This document shows, piece by piece, positions 40,318 through 48,620 of a DNA stretch of 52,529 nt; position 1 is the first letter of the stretch; every line of letters begins with the position of its first letter. The notes under the pieces are model-generated. The model saw only the letters and a program-made list of their open reading frames with translations. It made no database searches and was not told where the DNA came from. A program made the position numbers and the translations under genes. Origin of the DNA: Clostridia bacterium (GTDB lineage Bacteria; Bacillota; Clostridia; Christensenellales; Aristaeellaceae); assembly GCA_017549335.1 (NCBI GenBank), contig JAFYVB010000025.1, positions 1-52,529 of the forward strand, written 5' to 3'.

Positions 40318-41133
40318 TTATCTCTTTTCCATAAACAGTTTCAGCGGCAGCGTCCAGTCGGTCTGGATGATATCATACCCGCGGTCGATCAGCCAGCCCC
40401 AGCCTTCCTCCTCGCGGCCTACCACCGATATATCATCGTTGTGACCGCCTGCCAGCACGGCTTTATAGTCGTATACAATGGAATTGACCCACACCAGCAG
40501 GTTTTTACCGTGCATGGCGTTCACATATTCCCGCTGCGCCAGCGGATGGGTATCCTCTTTAAAGAGCACCTCGGTGCCCACATAGCGCAGGTTGCGCTTG
40601 ATCAGACTGTCGCTGAAATCATCGTTTTTCGTGATGACGATATAGGGCATATCGGCAGCGTAGTCCTCCATGGCCTTGAATTCGGCAGGCGTATCGTAGG
40701 TTTTGACGATCACCTGATCCTGCATTTTCAGATCGCGGATGACCTTGCCCAGCTCGTCAATATACATGAAGAACTTGTCCACATTGATATAGCAGCGGCC
40801 GCGCAGGTGCTCCATCACCTCTTCAAAGCGGGTCACGGGATACTGGGTGGGCGTGCGGTCGCCGTTCACATAGTGCAGGCGATCCACCTCGCTGCTGTGC
40901 ATTTTTTTGATAGGCGAGGGCGAATAGAGATGCACGCTCTCCATGCCGGGATGGAAAATGTACATTTTGCCGTCCGCACTGCGGGAAACGTCCAGTTCAA
41001 TAATATCCGCCCCCTGATGCAGCGCAATATCAAAGGCTTCGATGGTATTGCAGGGAATGTTGCCGCCGCACACGCCGCGATGCGCTGCGATCAAGGGTTT
41101 ATCTCTCAAAATATCCCGAACGTCATGAAACAT
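40318..41133 (-). CDS. glycerophosphodiester phosphodiesterase-like protein, third copy
   Basis: 271 residues from ATG 41133 (AAGGAG upstream); the longer frame to 41229 crosses a terminator hairpin. IAAHRGVCGGNIPCNTIEAF, GADIIELDVSRSADGKMYIF and HPGMESVHLY: His-Arg and Glu-x-Asp are present, while PENT reads PCNT and His-Asp reads His-Pro. It ends GYDIIQTDWTLPLKLF, shared with the other two copies (IIQTDWP). Separate transcription unit from the transporter operon. Confidence 0.83.
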   Translation of the reverse strand: MFHDVRDILRDKPLIAAHRGVCGGNIPCNTIEAFDIALHQGADIIELDVSRSADGKMYIFHPGMESVHLYSPSPIKKMHSSEVDRLHYVNGDRTPTQYPVTRFEEVMEHLRGRCYINVDKFFMYIDELGKVIRDLKMQDQVIVKTYDTPAEFKAMEDYAADMPYIVITKNDDFSDSLIKRNLRYVGTEVLFKEDTHPLAQREYVNAMHGKNLLVWVNSIVYDYKAVLAGGHNDDISVVGREEEGWGWLIDRGYDIIQTDWTLPLKLFMEKR

Positions 41134-41197
41134 ATCAATTCTCCTTCCACAAACGCAAAATTGCATTTTGATTATAGCATAGCAAACCGCAATGAAC

Positions 41198-41223
41198 AAG
41201 GGCTGCGATCTTCGCAGCCCTTT
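41198..41223 (-). terminator. terminator of the XRE membrane gene
   Basis: GGGCTGCGA pairs with TCGCAGCCC with short T/A runs on both sides. Confidence 0.75.
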
Positions 41224-41230
41224 GTCCATC

Positions 41231-41860
41231 TTATTTTTTGCGGTTTTTGATATATCCGCCCAGCCAAAGCCCTGCCGCCGCCAGGATCAGCGCGACGGGC
41301 AGTTTGGTAAGATCAGGCCAAACCACCGTTTTGATCAGCATATCCTCCGTTCCTGCGGCGGACACATAACCGATCAGGGCATACATCAGGCCGAAAACGG
41401 GCACAGCCAGCCATTTCCATTTGCAAAACAGGTTCTGATATCCCATCCAGAGCGCCGCTGCAAAAAAGATCACAGCCAGCAAAACATTCATCGTGGGAAG
41501 CAAAAACCCAAGCTCCAGCCCGCCGACGGTCAGCCAGAATGCCGCCATCGCCATGATCCACGCTCCCGCAAGGCCGATCGCCGCTTCTGTGATCATGCGA
41601 CGTTTGCTGCTCTTAACGGTATTGGTGCTTTCTTCAAGGTATTCACGATAACTCATGGATTCTTCCTCCTTCAAGAGGCGATCCAGACTGACAGAGTAAA
41701 TCTCGCTCATTTTGATCACGCTGATGATATCGGGATAGGAGCGTCCGTTTTCCCAGTTGGAAACCGTCTGCCGGCTGACGCCCAGCGCCTCGGCTGCGGC
41801 CTCCTGTGTCATGCCCTTTTCATTGCGGATTTTTTTGATGATCGTTCCGATCTCCATCAT
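41231..41860 (-). CDS. XRE-family regulator with C-terminal membrane domain
   Basis: 209 residues from ATG 41860 (GAGG 5 bases upstream; a GTG at 41866 is possible). N-terminal HTH_3: IRNEKGMTQEAAAEALGVSR then QTVSNWENGRSYPDIISVIK. A linker with a Ser/Thr/Lys stretch leads to four hydrophobic helices from about residue 100. Membrane-anchored XRE proteins of this layout are common in Clostridia, usually of unknown signal. Confidence 0.85.
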   Translation of the reverse strand: MMEIGTIIKKIRNEKGMTQEAAAEALGVSRQTVSNWENGRSYPDIISVIKMSEIYSVSLDRLLKEEESMSYREYLEESTNTVKSSKRRMITEAAIGLAGAWIMAMAAFWLTVGGLELGFLLPTMNVLLAVIFFAAALWMGYQNLFCKWKWLAVPVFGLMYALIGYVSAAGTEDMLIKTVVWPDLTKLPVALILAAAGLWLGGYIKNRKK

Positions 41861-41989
41861 CTGCACCTCTTTTTAAATTTCTGTTCCCGCGGAGAACGAT
41901 TGAAGTATAGCCGCTTTTTTGCTCAAAATCCATCAAACAAAGCGGACAATCAGGCAAAAAACGTGTCAAAATGCTTTTACATTGGCAGA

Positions 41990-42020
41990 AAAGAGCCACC
42001 GGCAGTACCGATGGCTCTTT
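41990..42020 (-). terminator. terminator of the nucleoside-gate gene
   Basis: AAAGAGCCACCGG pairs with CCGATGGCTCTTT (one mismatch), with A/T runs on both sides. Confidence 0.85.
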
Positions 42021-42023
42021 AAA

Positions 42024-43211
42024 TCACAAAATCAGCATGATCAGCTGATACAGCCAGTTGGCTGCAACGCCCGCACAGGCGCCGCCGATGGTATGATACA
42101 AAATGGCCTTGCCCGTCAGGTTTCGGCACTTGAGGCTGTCCATCATGGCTACGTGGGTGCTCAGATAACCGCTCCAGCACATGCACATGGCGGTGAATAC
42201 AGCGATGTCATGGGCATTGGCCAGCCCTGCGGCAATCAGCTTTTCCACAATACCGATGGCCGCCCCAGCAGCGCCCAGCGCCGTGATCGGCACAGCAATG
42301 GCTTCGGGGCTGGAAAAGCCGAACAGCGGCATGAGAATGAACTTCAGTTTTTCGCCGATCCACGGAAGCAGGGCAATTCCCTCGTAGGCCGCGCCGGTGT
42401 AACCGCCCGCAGGCGCGCCGTTTGTCAGCATCAGCACCATGGTGCAAATGATCAGCACGCCGGGAATAATGGCCATGCCCATTTCCACGCCGTTTTTGCC
42501 GCCTGTCATCAGGGCATCAATGAATCGGGTGCCCACGCCTCCCTTGCCCACGATACGATATCGGGCGGGATCGATGGTTTCTGCGTCGTTGCTTACTTCG
42601 CAGACTTCTTCTTTGCCGTACACCTTGGCCGTATGATGCAGCATCAGGCGTGTGCTGACGATACTGCCAATAACAGCACCCAGATTGCCCACCAGCACAG
42701 CCACGCCAAATCTCTCGGCCACAGGAGATTTTAGAGCGATCATAAAGGTGGTAATGATCAGCCCCATGCCAAAGGACGTGCCGATATTCGTAAGCGCCGG
42801 CAATTGATACTTTTTGAAAAAGCGGCGGAAGGTATTATCATTTGCCAGCGTCAGGATAGCGGGATTATCCGAAAGATAGGTGGTAACAATTCCTACCGAG
42901 CTGGCCCCCGGCAATCCGTAAATAGGGTAAATCAACGGAGATAAAAGCTTGTTCAGCAGCGAAATAACCCCAAACTCACTGAACAGCGCTGAAATCGCCC
43001 CTGCCAGCACGGCAATCGCCATGATATAAAACACCGTGTCCATCAAAAGCGCATAAGCTGTGTTCATCATGGTGTTGAACATATTTACCAGGCCCATTTT
43101 CGTACCAAGAACGCAGAACAGACCCAGAAAAACAAAAAGAAAAAGAAATACTTCTTTATCAACAGCCTTGCGTACGCCCTGTGGCAGCGGGGATTCTTTC
43201 TTGCGGCTCAT
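42024..43211 (-). CDS. nucleoside-recognition (gate) domain membrane protein
   Basis: 395 residues, about eight to ten hydrophobic helices. Two gate-type repeats: MDTVFYIMAIAVLAGAISAL then LLSPLIYPIYGLPGASSVGI, and FILMPLFGFSSPEAIAVPIT. The G-x-P-x-x-S and S-P-E-A elements resemble the gate domain of NupC and spore-maturation proteins SpmA/SpmB. Probably a transporter or membrane scaffold; substrate unknown. Single gene with its own terminator. Confidence 0.82.
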   Translation of the reverse strand: MSRKKESPLPQGVRKAVDKEVFLFLFVFLGLFCVLGTKMGLVNMFNTMMNTAYALLMDTVFYIMAIAVLAGAISALFSEFGVISLLNKLLSPLIYPIYGLPGASSVGIVTTYLSDNPAILTLANDNTFRRFFKKYQLPALTNIGTSFGMGLIITTFMIALKSPVAERFGVAVLVGNLGAVIGSIVSTRLMLHHTAKVYGKEEVCEVSNDAETIDPARYRIVGKGGVGTRFIDALMTGGKNGVEMGMAIIPGVLIICTMVLMLTNGAPAGGYTGAAYEGIALLPWIGEKLKFILMPLFGFSSPEAIAVPITALGAAGAAIGIVEKLIAAGLANAHDIAVFTAMCMCWSGYLSTHVAMMDSLKCRNLTGKAILYHTIGGACAGVAANWLYQLIMLIL

Positions 43212-43393
43212 GTTCGTCCACCCTTCGCATATATCAAATCAACGCGTACTTCCTATTATATATAGGTTTTACATTTCCGTCAAGACGATTTTAAACTGTG
43301 TGTAAAATTTGTTTTACCTCCTTTCTTTATTGACAATTCCATCAACGAAAAATACAATACAGACAGAGCAAAATCCCATTTGCGAGGCACTGT

Positions 43394-44164
43394 ATGAAAA
43401 CCTTCTGTTTTACCGTTGACGATAACATCCGCTTTCTTCAATCGCTTTCCGCAGGAAAGGAAGAAAGCCTGTTTGAAAACCCCTATCTCGCCCTGTTCAA
43501 GCACCTGCACGAAAAATATGATCTGAAGGTGCAGCTTAATCTCTTTTATGAACTGTCCGGTTTTGACCTTTCCCAAATGCCCGACCGTTTTAAAGCAGAA
43601 TGGGAGCAAAACGCTCACTGGCTGAAGATGTCCTTCCATTCCCGCCTTGAAAAAAAGGATCCCTATATCAGCGCCGATTATGAAGAGGTTTATGCCGATT
43701 GCACTGCCGTCCGCCATCAGATCCTGCGCTTTGCAGGCGAAAAAAGCCTGGGCAAAACCACCACGATCCATTATTGCCAATTAACACCAAACGGAATTCA
43801 GGCGATGCAGGATCTGGGTGTGCAGGGGCTGCTTGGACTCTTTGGCTCGGACAAATCGCCATACAGCTCCTATTCCCTGCCTGAAAATGACTGCGCGCTT
43901 TTGCGCAAGGGAGAAATTCTGCAGCGCAACGACATGCGTTTTTATTCGCTGGATCTGGTCATGACTCTCTATGACACCGAATCGCTCCTTCGCCGCCTGC
44001 AAACTTTTTTGCACCGCGACAGCTTGCGCGTAATGATTCATGAGCAGTATTTCTACCCGGATTATCACGCCTATCAACCTGATTTTGCCCAAAAGCTTGA
44101 CCTCGCCTTTGACTTTTTGACAAAAAACGGCTACGAAAGCTGTTTCGCAGAAGAATTAACATAA
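43394..44164 (+). CDS. polysaccharide-deacetylase-like (NodB-fold) protein, divergent
   Basis: 256 residues, start ATG 43394; the ribosome site is weak (GAGGCA). N-terminal FTVDDNIRFLQSL has the double Asp of NodB-type enzymes, and LKMSFHSRLEKKDPY could supply a metal-ligand His. The C-terminus DSLRVMIHEQYFYPDYHAYQ has another His. The usual H-x-x-x-H is not visible, so a catalytic role is uncertain. Divergent from the nucleoside-gate gene. Confidence 0.5.
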   Translation: MKTFCFTVDDNIRFLQSLSAGKEESLFENPYLALFKHLHEKYDLKVQLNLFYELSGFDLSQMPDRFKAEWEQNAHWLKMSFHSRLEKKDPYISADYEEVYADCTAVRHQILRFAGEKSLGKTTTIHYCQLTPNGIQAMQDLGVQGLLGLFGSDKSPYSSYSLPENDCALLRKGEILQRNDMRFYSLDLVMTLYDTESLLRRLQTFLHRDSLRVMIHEQYFYPDYHAYQPDFAQKLDLAFDFLTKNGYESCFAEELT

Positions 44165-44171
44165 AAAACAT

Positions 44172-44199
44172 GAGCATCCGGCAGTTTTACCGGATGCTC
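44172..44199 (+). terminator. intrinsic terminator
   Basis: GAGCATCCGG pairs with CCGGATGCTC, followed by GTTTCAATTTT. Confidence 0.85.
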
Positions 44200-44374
44200 G
44201 TTTCAATTTTCCTGTCCGCAGCATCAAAGTTTATCGGATGATCATGTTTTTCGCCGCCACGCAAATACCGGCCACCATTTCTCCGATAGACAGCCCTGTC
44301 AAAATCCCGGAAAAGAAGTCTTTTAGTGAGCGCGTATGTTTTCCTGTGTGTATTCTTGTGTGATTGTTATTTCC

Positions 44375-44461
44375 CGTACAGGGGCAGGGGGTAAACCAAA
44401 ATACGAGAAAAATCGTACTTACGGCGGTATAGCAGCCCTGTACGACGCGGATTTTACCCCC
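44375..44461. ncRNA. pseudoknot-forming intergenic element
   Basis: CGTACAGGG (44375-44383) pairs perfectly with CCCTGTACG (44436-44444), and GGGGGTAAA (44387-44395) pairs perfectly with TTTACCCCC (44453-44461). The order 1, 2, 1', 2' makes an H-type pseudoknot. Inside, TACGA-6-TCGTA (44402-44417) is a third helix. It is followed by a terminator at 44477-44518 on the plus strand. Two 9-pair helices interleaved in 87 bases are unlikely by chance. No gene follows directly, so a small RNA or an orphan riboswitch-like element is possible; strand is not certain. Confidence 0.5.
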
Positions 44462-44476
44462 TTACAGAAACAGTAA

Positions 44477-44518
44477 AAGCCCGGAGACCTTGATTCCTCA
44501 AGACTTCCGGGCTTCTTT
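44477..44518. terminator. terminator after the pseudoknot element
   Basis: AAGCCCGGA pairs with TCCGGGCTT, inner CTTGA/TCAAG, followed by CTTT on the plus strand; the minus strand continues TTTTAC, so it also could serve tRNA-Ala. Confidence 0.75.
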
Positions 44519-44567
44519 AGGCAAAAGAAAAAACCACGCAGATTGTATCAAATACTGCGTGATCATG

Positions 44568-44643
44568 TGGTGGAGCATACCGGATTCGAACCGGTGACCT
44601 CTACAATGCGAATGTAGCGCGCTACCAACTGTGCTAATGCCCC
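44568..44643 (-). tRNA. tRNA-Ala(CGC)
   Basis: 76 bases with encoded CCA. Acceptor GGGGCAT/ATGCTCC, D-arm with TTGGTAGCGC, anticodon stem CTACA/TGTAG with loop TTCGCAT (anticodon CGC), variable AGGTC, T-arm ACCGG-TTCGAAT-CCGGT. All stems pair. Confidence 0.95.
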
Positions 44644-44730
44644 AAGCGCTTGAACATTTTATCACATTCATTGGAGAATTGCAAGAGAAAATTTACTAAA
44701 TACGATATTTTCTTTTTTGCTATCAGTCCG

Positions 44731-44931
44731 TCGAATGCCCCAAGATGCCGCTGCACGCTGTTTTTTCACCCGCTATGTAAAGCAGGCCGGTGCCCTGCAG
44801 CTCACTTGCCGCCGTCCCCTGGCATACCTTGCGATATGGGGGCATGACGTCCATGTCTGACTCGGGCTCCGTTGTGTGAAATGTGGGTAAAAACAGCGCA
44901 CTGGCCTGTACATCCCAGGAGCATTCGCGCT
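44731..44931 (-). ncRNA. ssrS: probable 6S RNA
   Basis: About 200 bases downstream of a perfect promoter. The transcript ends pair with each other (GAATGC near the 5' end with GCATTC near the 3' end), a longer closing stem follows (CGCTGTTTTTACCC with GGGTGAAAAAACAGCG), then an unpaired central bubble, an inner GCCC/GGGC stem and an apical CATA-TATG hairpin. One long rod with a central bubble is the 6S architecture, which mimics an open promoter and binds sigma-A RNA polymerase. SRP RNA and tmRNA hallmarks are absent. No terminator T-run is seen; 6S ends are often processed. Confidence 0.6.
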
Positions 44932-44937
44932 AATAAT

Positions 44938-44966
44938 ATTATATGCAAGCTTTTTATGCTTGTCAA
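44938..44966 (-). promoter_or_regulatory. perfect sigma-A promoter of the 6S candidate
   Basis: TTGACA (44966-44961), exactly 17 bases, TATAAT (44943-44938) on the minus strand. The TGA stop of the nucleotidyltransferase gene lies within the -35 hexamer. Confidence 0.9.
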
Positions 44967-47122
44967 GACAGAGAGGAGGGTGAAAGCCTTCCGTTTTTTT
45001 CCTTTTCTTCGAGAAAGGAACGAATCCTGTCGTCGCAGAAGTCACACAGTTCTTTGGCATTTTCTGCATGACAGGCGCAGGCTGATATCCGCAGCAGCGG
45101 CAGTACGGGATCTACTGTGATATGCGCCTGCCCGCCGTTTCTCATCAGCTGCATTCCGCCGTATACGCAGGGCTCAGCCGCATCTGCCAGCGCCTCCAGC
45201 ACTCTGCTTTTCTGCTCTGCCGCACAGGGAATTACCTTTTCCTTGCGATAGATCTCGGGCGTTTCCTCTCTTTCGCTGCCGATGGAATCCAGCAAAAGCA
45301 GCGCGCGGAAAAGAGGATCCTCCAGCACAGACCGCTGCTTCAGGCACACTTCGCCTTCGTTGCAAGGCTTCAAATCCCGAGCCATGCTTCCCAAATGCCG
45401 TGTATCATAAACCTCTCCCAGCATTTTCTTCAAGCGCCCGCAGCAAAGCAAAAATCGTTGATCCTCGCCGCCCGGCAGCCGCTGATCGGTCACGTAAATC
45501 CGCTCTCCGGCCACCGTCAGCCGGGTATCTGCATTCTGCTTAAAATGATATCCGCAGCGCAGTAACGCTTCCCGGGTCAGATCATACAGCTGCGAAGCTT
45601 CTCCCTTTAGCCATGCATTGGCGGGAAGGCGCAGGGGGAACTCCTTTTCAAGCCAGCCGAGATACTGCTCCCGCACACTCTCCCGCGCAAATTCCGTCTT
45701 TTCAGCCGATACCGCAGGCGTTTCGCAGCGTCGGGCGCAAAACAGAACCGCCGTGCTTTGCTGATCGTCAAGCCGCGTTCCCGCCTCTCCGTAAAGATAT
45801 GCTTTTTCCTTGCCGATCCACACGCCCGCTTCTGCCGTGCCGTTCCGCAGCGCATAGGCCAGCATCCCCGGCGTTCCGCAGCCCAGCATTTTGATCTTCT
45901 GCAAGCCAAACGACGCCGCTGCCCCCAGCCACAAGGCGTAAGACGCTTCGGCATCAGTATCATGCATCAGAGCCACAGATTTGCACTTCTGCTGCTGCAC
46001 AAAAGCGCCGGCCAGACGGATGATCTCCTCCGGCCTGCACAGCTGCGCTTCTCCGCCCCGAAGCATCGGCTGCTGCGTATTATCCGCAATCACCCCGCGT
46101 ACCGTCTGCATGGGTTCGAGGCGTACTCCTGCATACAGCCGCGCACTTTCGCAGCGGGAAAAGGCGCCCAGCTGTGCGCCCGCTCCCAGCACGCTGCCTT
46201 CCTGCAGTACGCTCCCCCGACCTGCATAAGCACCGGCACACAGGATACTGCCTTTCATCCGCACGCCGCTTTCCACCCGTGCTCCCGGGAGAATACAGCT
46301 GTTTTCGATCACCGCATCCTCCGCCACAAAGGCATGGGGCGACACATAACTGTCAAAGGAGATGTAACCGTCACGCAAAATGCGTCTGCCCGTGTCTGCC
46401 GGAGTAAATCCGCAGGCACCCATCAGCAATTCACCCTGAGATCGCAAAAACGCCGCAGGTTCCCCCACGTCACACCAATAATCCTGCATTTCATAGCCAA
46501 ACAGCGGCAGTTTTTCCTTGAGCATTCGAGGAAACAGCTCACGGCCGAAATCATAGGGGCGGTCGGATGGAATCAACTGCAGCGCTTCCGGCTCCAGGAT
46601 ATAAATGCCCGTGTTGACCAGATTTCCCACCACACGGCTCCAATCAGGCTTTTCAACAAACCGCAGGATGCGGCCGTCTTTCTGCGTCACCACAACGCCG
46701 TACTGCAGCGGAATCTCCACCCGCGTCAATACAATGGTTGCCACGGCGCCCTTTTCACGGTGATATCGCAGCGCAGACGTCAGATCGCAGCCCGTCAAGC
46801 CATCGCCCGACAAAACCAGCGTGGTATCTTTCACGCCTTCAGAGGCTCTTTTCACGCTTCCCGCCGTGCCAAGGGGCATATCCTCAATAGCATAATTCAG
46901 TTTCACGCCGTGCCTGCCCTCGCCGAACCGGCAGATCACATCCTGCGGACGGTACCACAGCGTCGCCGTTGCCTGATCGATGCCATGCCGACGAAGCAGA
47001 CGCAGCGTATATCCCATAAGCGCGTCCCCGCACAGGGGGGCAAGGGGCTTGGGACACTGCTGCGTCAGCGGGCGCAGACGCACGCCTTCGCCGCCTGCCA
47101 TAATGACTGTATGAAGCGCCAT
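44963..47122 (-). CDS. sugar-1-phosphate nucleotidyltransferase with left-handed beta-helix and degenerate phosphomutase domain
   Basis: 719 residues. Residues 1-230: NTP-transferase with VIMAGGEGVRLRPLT (Val where Thr is usual), CPKPLAPL, LVLSGDGLTGCDL and YWCDVGEPAAFLRSQ. About 245-350: hexapeptide beta-helix (ILPGARVESGVRMKGSILCA). About 370-719: phosphomannomutase-like fold, without the TASHNP phosphoserine loop and without clear metal motif. Mpg1-type fusions in other bacteria share this order. Likely makes GDP-mannose or another NDP-sugar for cell-surface glycan; the mutase part may be regulatory. A terminator-like hairpin overlaps its ribosome site. Confidence 0.83.
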   Translation of the reverse strand: MALHTVIMAGGEGVRLRPLTQQCPKPLAPLCGDALMGYTLRLLRRHGIDQATATLWYRPQDVICRFGEGRHGVKLNYAIEDMPLGTAGSVKRASEGVKDTTLVLSGDGLTGCDLTSALRYHREKGAVATIVLTRVEIPLQYGVVVTQKDGRILRFVEKPDWSRVVGNLVNTGIYILEPEALQLIPSDRPYDFGRELFPRMLKEKLPLFGYEMQDYWCDVGEPAAFLRSQGELLMGACGFTPADTGRRILRDGYISFDSYVSPHAFVAEDAVIENSCILPGARVESGVRMKGSILCAGAYAGRGSVLQEGSVLGAGAQLGAFSRCESARLYAGVRLEPMQTVRGVIADNTQQPMLRGGEAQLCRPEEIIRLAGAFVQQQKCKSVALMHDTDAEASYALWLGAAASFGLQKIKMLGCGTPGMLAYALRNGTAEAGVWIGKEKAYLYGEAGTRLDDQQSTAVLFCARRCETPAVSAEKTEFARESVREQYLGWLEKEFPLRLPANAWLKGEASQLYDLTREALLRCGYHFKQNADTRLTVAGERIYVTDQRLPGGEDQRFLLCCGRLKKMLGEVYDTRHLGSMARDLKPCNEGEVCLKQRSVLEDPLFRALLLLDSIGSEREETPEIYRKEKVIPCAAEQKSRVLEALADAAEPCVYGGMQLMRNGGQAHITVDPVLPLLRISACACHAENAKELCDFCDDRIRSFLEEKEKNGRLSPSSLS

Positions 47123-47126
47123 AAAA

Positions 47127-47163
47127 AATATGCCTCCGATCTCAAATAGATCACAGGCATATT
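47127..47163 (-). promoter_or_regulatory. terminator-like hairpin enclosing the ribosome site of the 44963 gene
   Basis: AATATGCCT pairs with AGGCATATT, with an inner GATCT/AGATC helix. On the minus strand T6 follows and then ATG at 47122. GGAGG, the ribosome site, is inside the 3' arm. It works as the terminator of the upstream gene and would mask the ribosome site in any read-through transcript. Confidence 0.75.
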
Positions 47164-47189
47164 ATGTGCTTGCGCTTTTTAAAACATAC

Positions 47190-47747
47190 TTACTTGCGGT
47201 CTGTACTGATCAGAGAATAGCAGCAAATATCCTTCCATTCGCCGCTTTTATCCCGTTTGGCATGACGGTGAGTCCCTTCGTATTGGAAACCGCACTTGCG
47301 CATCACGCAGCCGGAAGCATCATTTCCCGCTTCGTGCCGCAGCTGAATGCGATGAAAGCCTACGGGATCAAAGAGATAGGCACACACACATCGGAGCGCC
47401 TCCGTGGCAAAGCCGCGCCCTTGATAAGCTTCCGCAATGCAGTATCCCAGCTCGCACCAACGGTCATCCTGATGCCATTTACAAACCGTGATATCGCCCA
47501 CCGCTTTTCCCTCAAAGGTAATACACCAGCGATAAACGGTAGGGCTGTCGTAGCTTTCCAGCCACATATCAAGCAGCCGCCGTGTCACCGATATATCGCG
47601 GTGAGGCTCCCAGCCCAACCTATCGCAGACCGATTTTACACCCATCCAGCCGTCAAAAACCGCTTGGGCATCGGCGGCGGTGTACCTGCGCAGGATCAGC
47701 CTTTCCGTGCGCAGCTCCTTGGTGCCCGTATGCATCATATCCTTCAT
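47190..47747 (-). CDS. GNAT acetyltransferase (RimJ/RimL-like)
   Basis: 185 residues. ELRTERLILRRYTAADAQAV opening, a VGDITVCKWHQDDRWCELGY strand pair, and acetyl-CoA loop CIAEAYQGRGFATEALRCVC (Q-x-x-G-x-G/A), ending with MRKCGFQYEGTHR. RimJ/RimL-type N-acetyltransferases modify ribosomal or other protein N-termini, or small amines. Its ATG overlaps the TGA of the epimerase gene upstream by 4 bases (ATGA). Confidence 0.9.
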   Translation of the reverse strand: MKDMMHTGTKELRTERLILRRYTAADAQAVFDGWMGVKSVCDRLGWEPHRDISVTRRLLDMWLESYDSPTVYRWCITFEGKAVGDITVCKWHQDDRWCELGYCIAEAYQGRGFATEALRCVCAYLFDPVGFHRIQLRHEAGNDASGCVMRKCGFQYEGTHRHAKRDKSGEWKDICCYSLISTDRK

Positions 47748-48604
47748 ACAGCCACTCTTTGCAGGTATTTCAGCGCCTGCTCAAGGGCGGGCAGTACCTC
47801 CTCCGCACCCTCAAATTCCACCGACACATAGCCGTCATAGCCGGCACGTTTGAGAATATTCAGGCAGGGACGCACCGGCACAACGCCGTGACCCACCACC
47901 GTACCCCGCAGATAATTTCCGCCGCGGGTGGTGAGCCAACGGCCCTCGGGCATATCCTCGGCGCCCTTTTTAAACAGGAAATCCTTCACATGTACATGAA
48001 CGGCATAGGGCGCAGCGATACCCACCGCATGCTGCGGATCTTCGTCGGCGCACATAAAATTGCCGATATCCACCAGCCAGCCGTAATTTTCGTGATGCAC
48101 GCGGTTCATCATGTACTCCATCCGCTCGCTGTCCTGCATGATCAGGCCATGGTTTTCGGAGCAGGTCACGATACCCTTTTCCGCAGCATACTCTGTCACC
48201 TGACGGATGGCGTCCGCCGTGCGGTCGGCAGCCTCTTTCCACGAGCGCAGCCCCTCCAGCTTCCAGAAAATATCATGCCGCAGGATCTTCGCACCAAGGA
48301 TCTGCGCAACGTCCACACAATCCTTGATACGCTGCACCTCTTCTTCCGCGCTGCAGCCTCTGCCGTTGAGAAAATCCGCGCCCACGGTATAAGCGATCAC
48401 CGGCAAACCGATCTTTTCGCAATGCGCAAAAATCGCCTGCGCCAACTCCTGCACGGAAGCTTCGCCGCAGCCGTATTCCAAATTCAGATCGATAAACTCA
48501 ATGCCCTCATAGCCCATTTCCTTGGCCAGATCGCAAACCTCAAAATAATTTTTCCCCGCCTTCAAAAGACGGTTAAAGCTGTACGCACTCACTCCGAATT
48601 TCAT
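47744..48604 (-). CDS. sugar phosphate isomerase/epimerase (TIM barrel)
   Basis: 286 residues. KFGVSAYSFNRLLKAGKNYF, MGYEGIEFIDLNLEYG, GIVTCSENHGLIMQDSERME, LVDIGNFMCADEDPQHAVGI, YAVHVHVKDFLFKKGAEDMP and YVSVEFEGAEEVLPALEQAL carry the usual Glu, Asp, His and Glu metal ligands. The fourth member of this fold in the window. Coupled to the GNAT gene downstream; ribosome site GAAAGGAAG. Confidence 0.87.
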   Translation of the reverse strand: MKFGVSAYSFNRLLKAGKNYFEVCDLAKEMGYEGIEFIDLNLEYGCGEASVQELAQAIFAHCEKIGLPVIAYTVGADFLNGRGCSAEEEVQRIKDCVDVAQILGAKILRHDIFWKLEGLRSWKEAADRTADAIRQVTEYAAEKGIVTCSENHGLIMQDSERMEYMMNRVHHENYGWLVDIGNFMCADEDPQHAVGIAAPYAVHVHVKDFLFKKGAEDMPEGRWLTTRGGNYLRGTVVGHGVVPVRPCLNILKRAGYDGYVSVEFEGAEEVLPALEQALKYLQRVAV

Positions 48605-48620
48605 AACCGTACTTCCTTTC

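Noticed and set aside
44731-44931. SRP RNA or tmRNA instead of 6S
   Set aside because: No GGAAG-type SRP apical loop motif, no tRNA-like ends and no tag reading frame; overall rod with central bubble fits 6S better.
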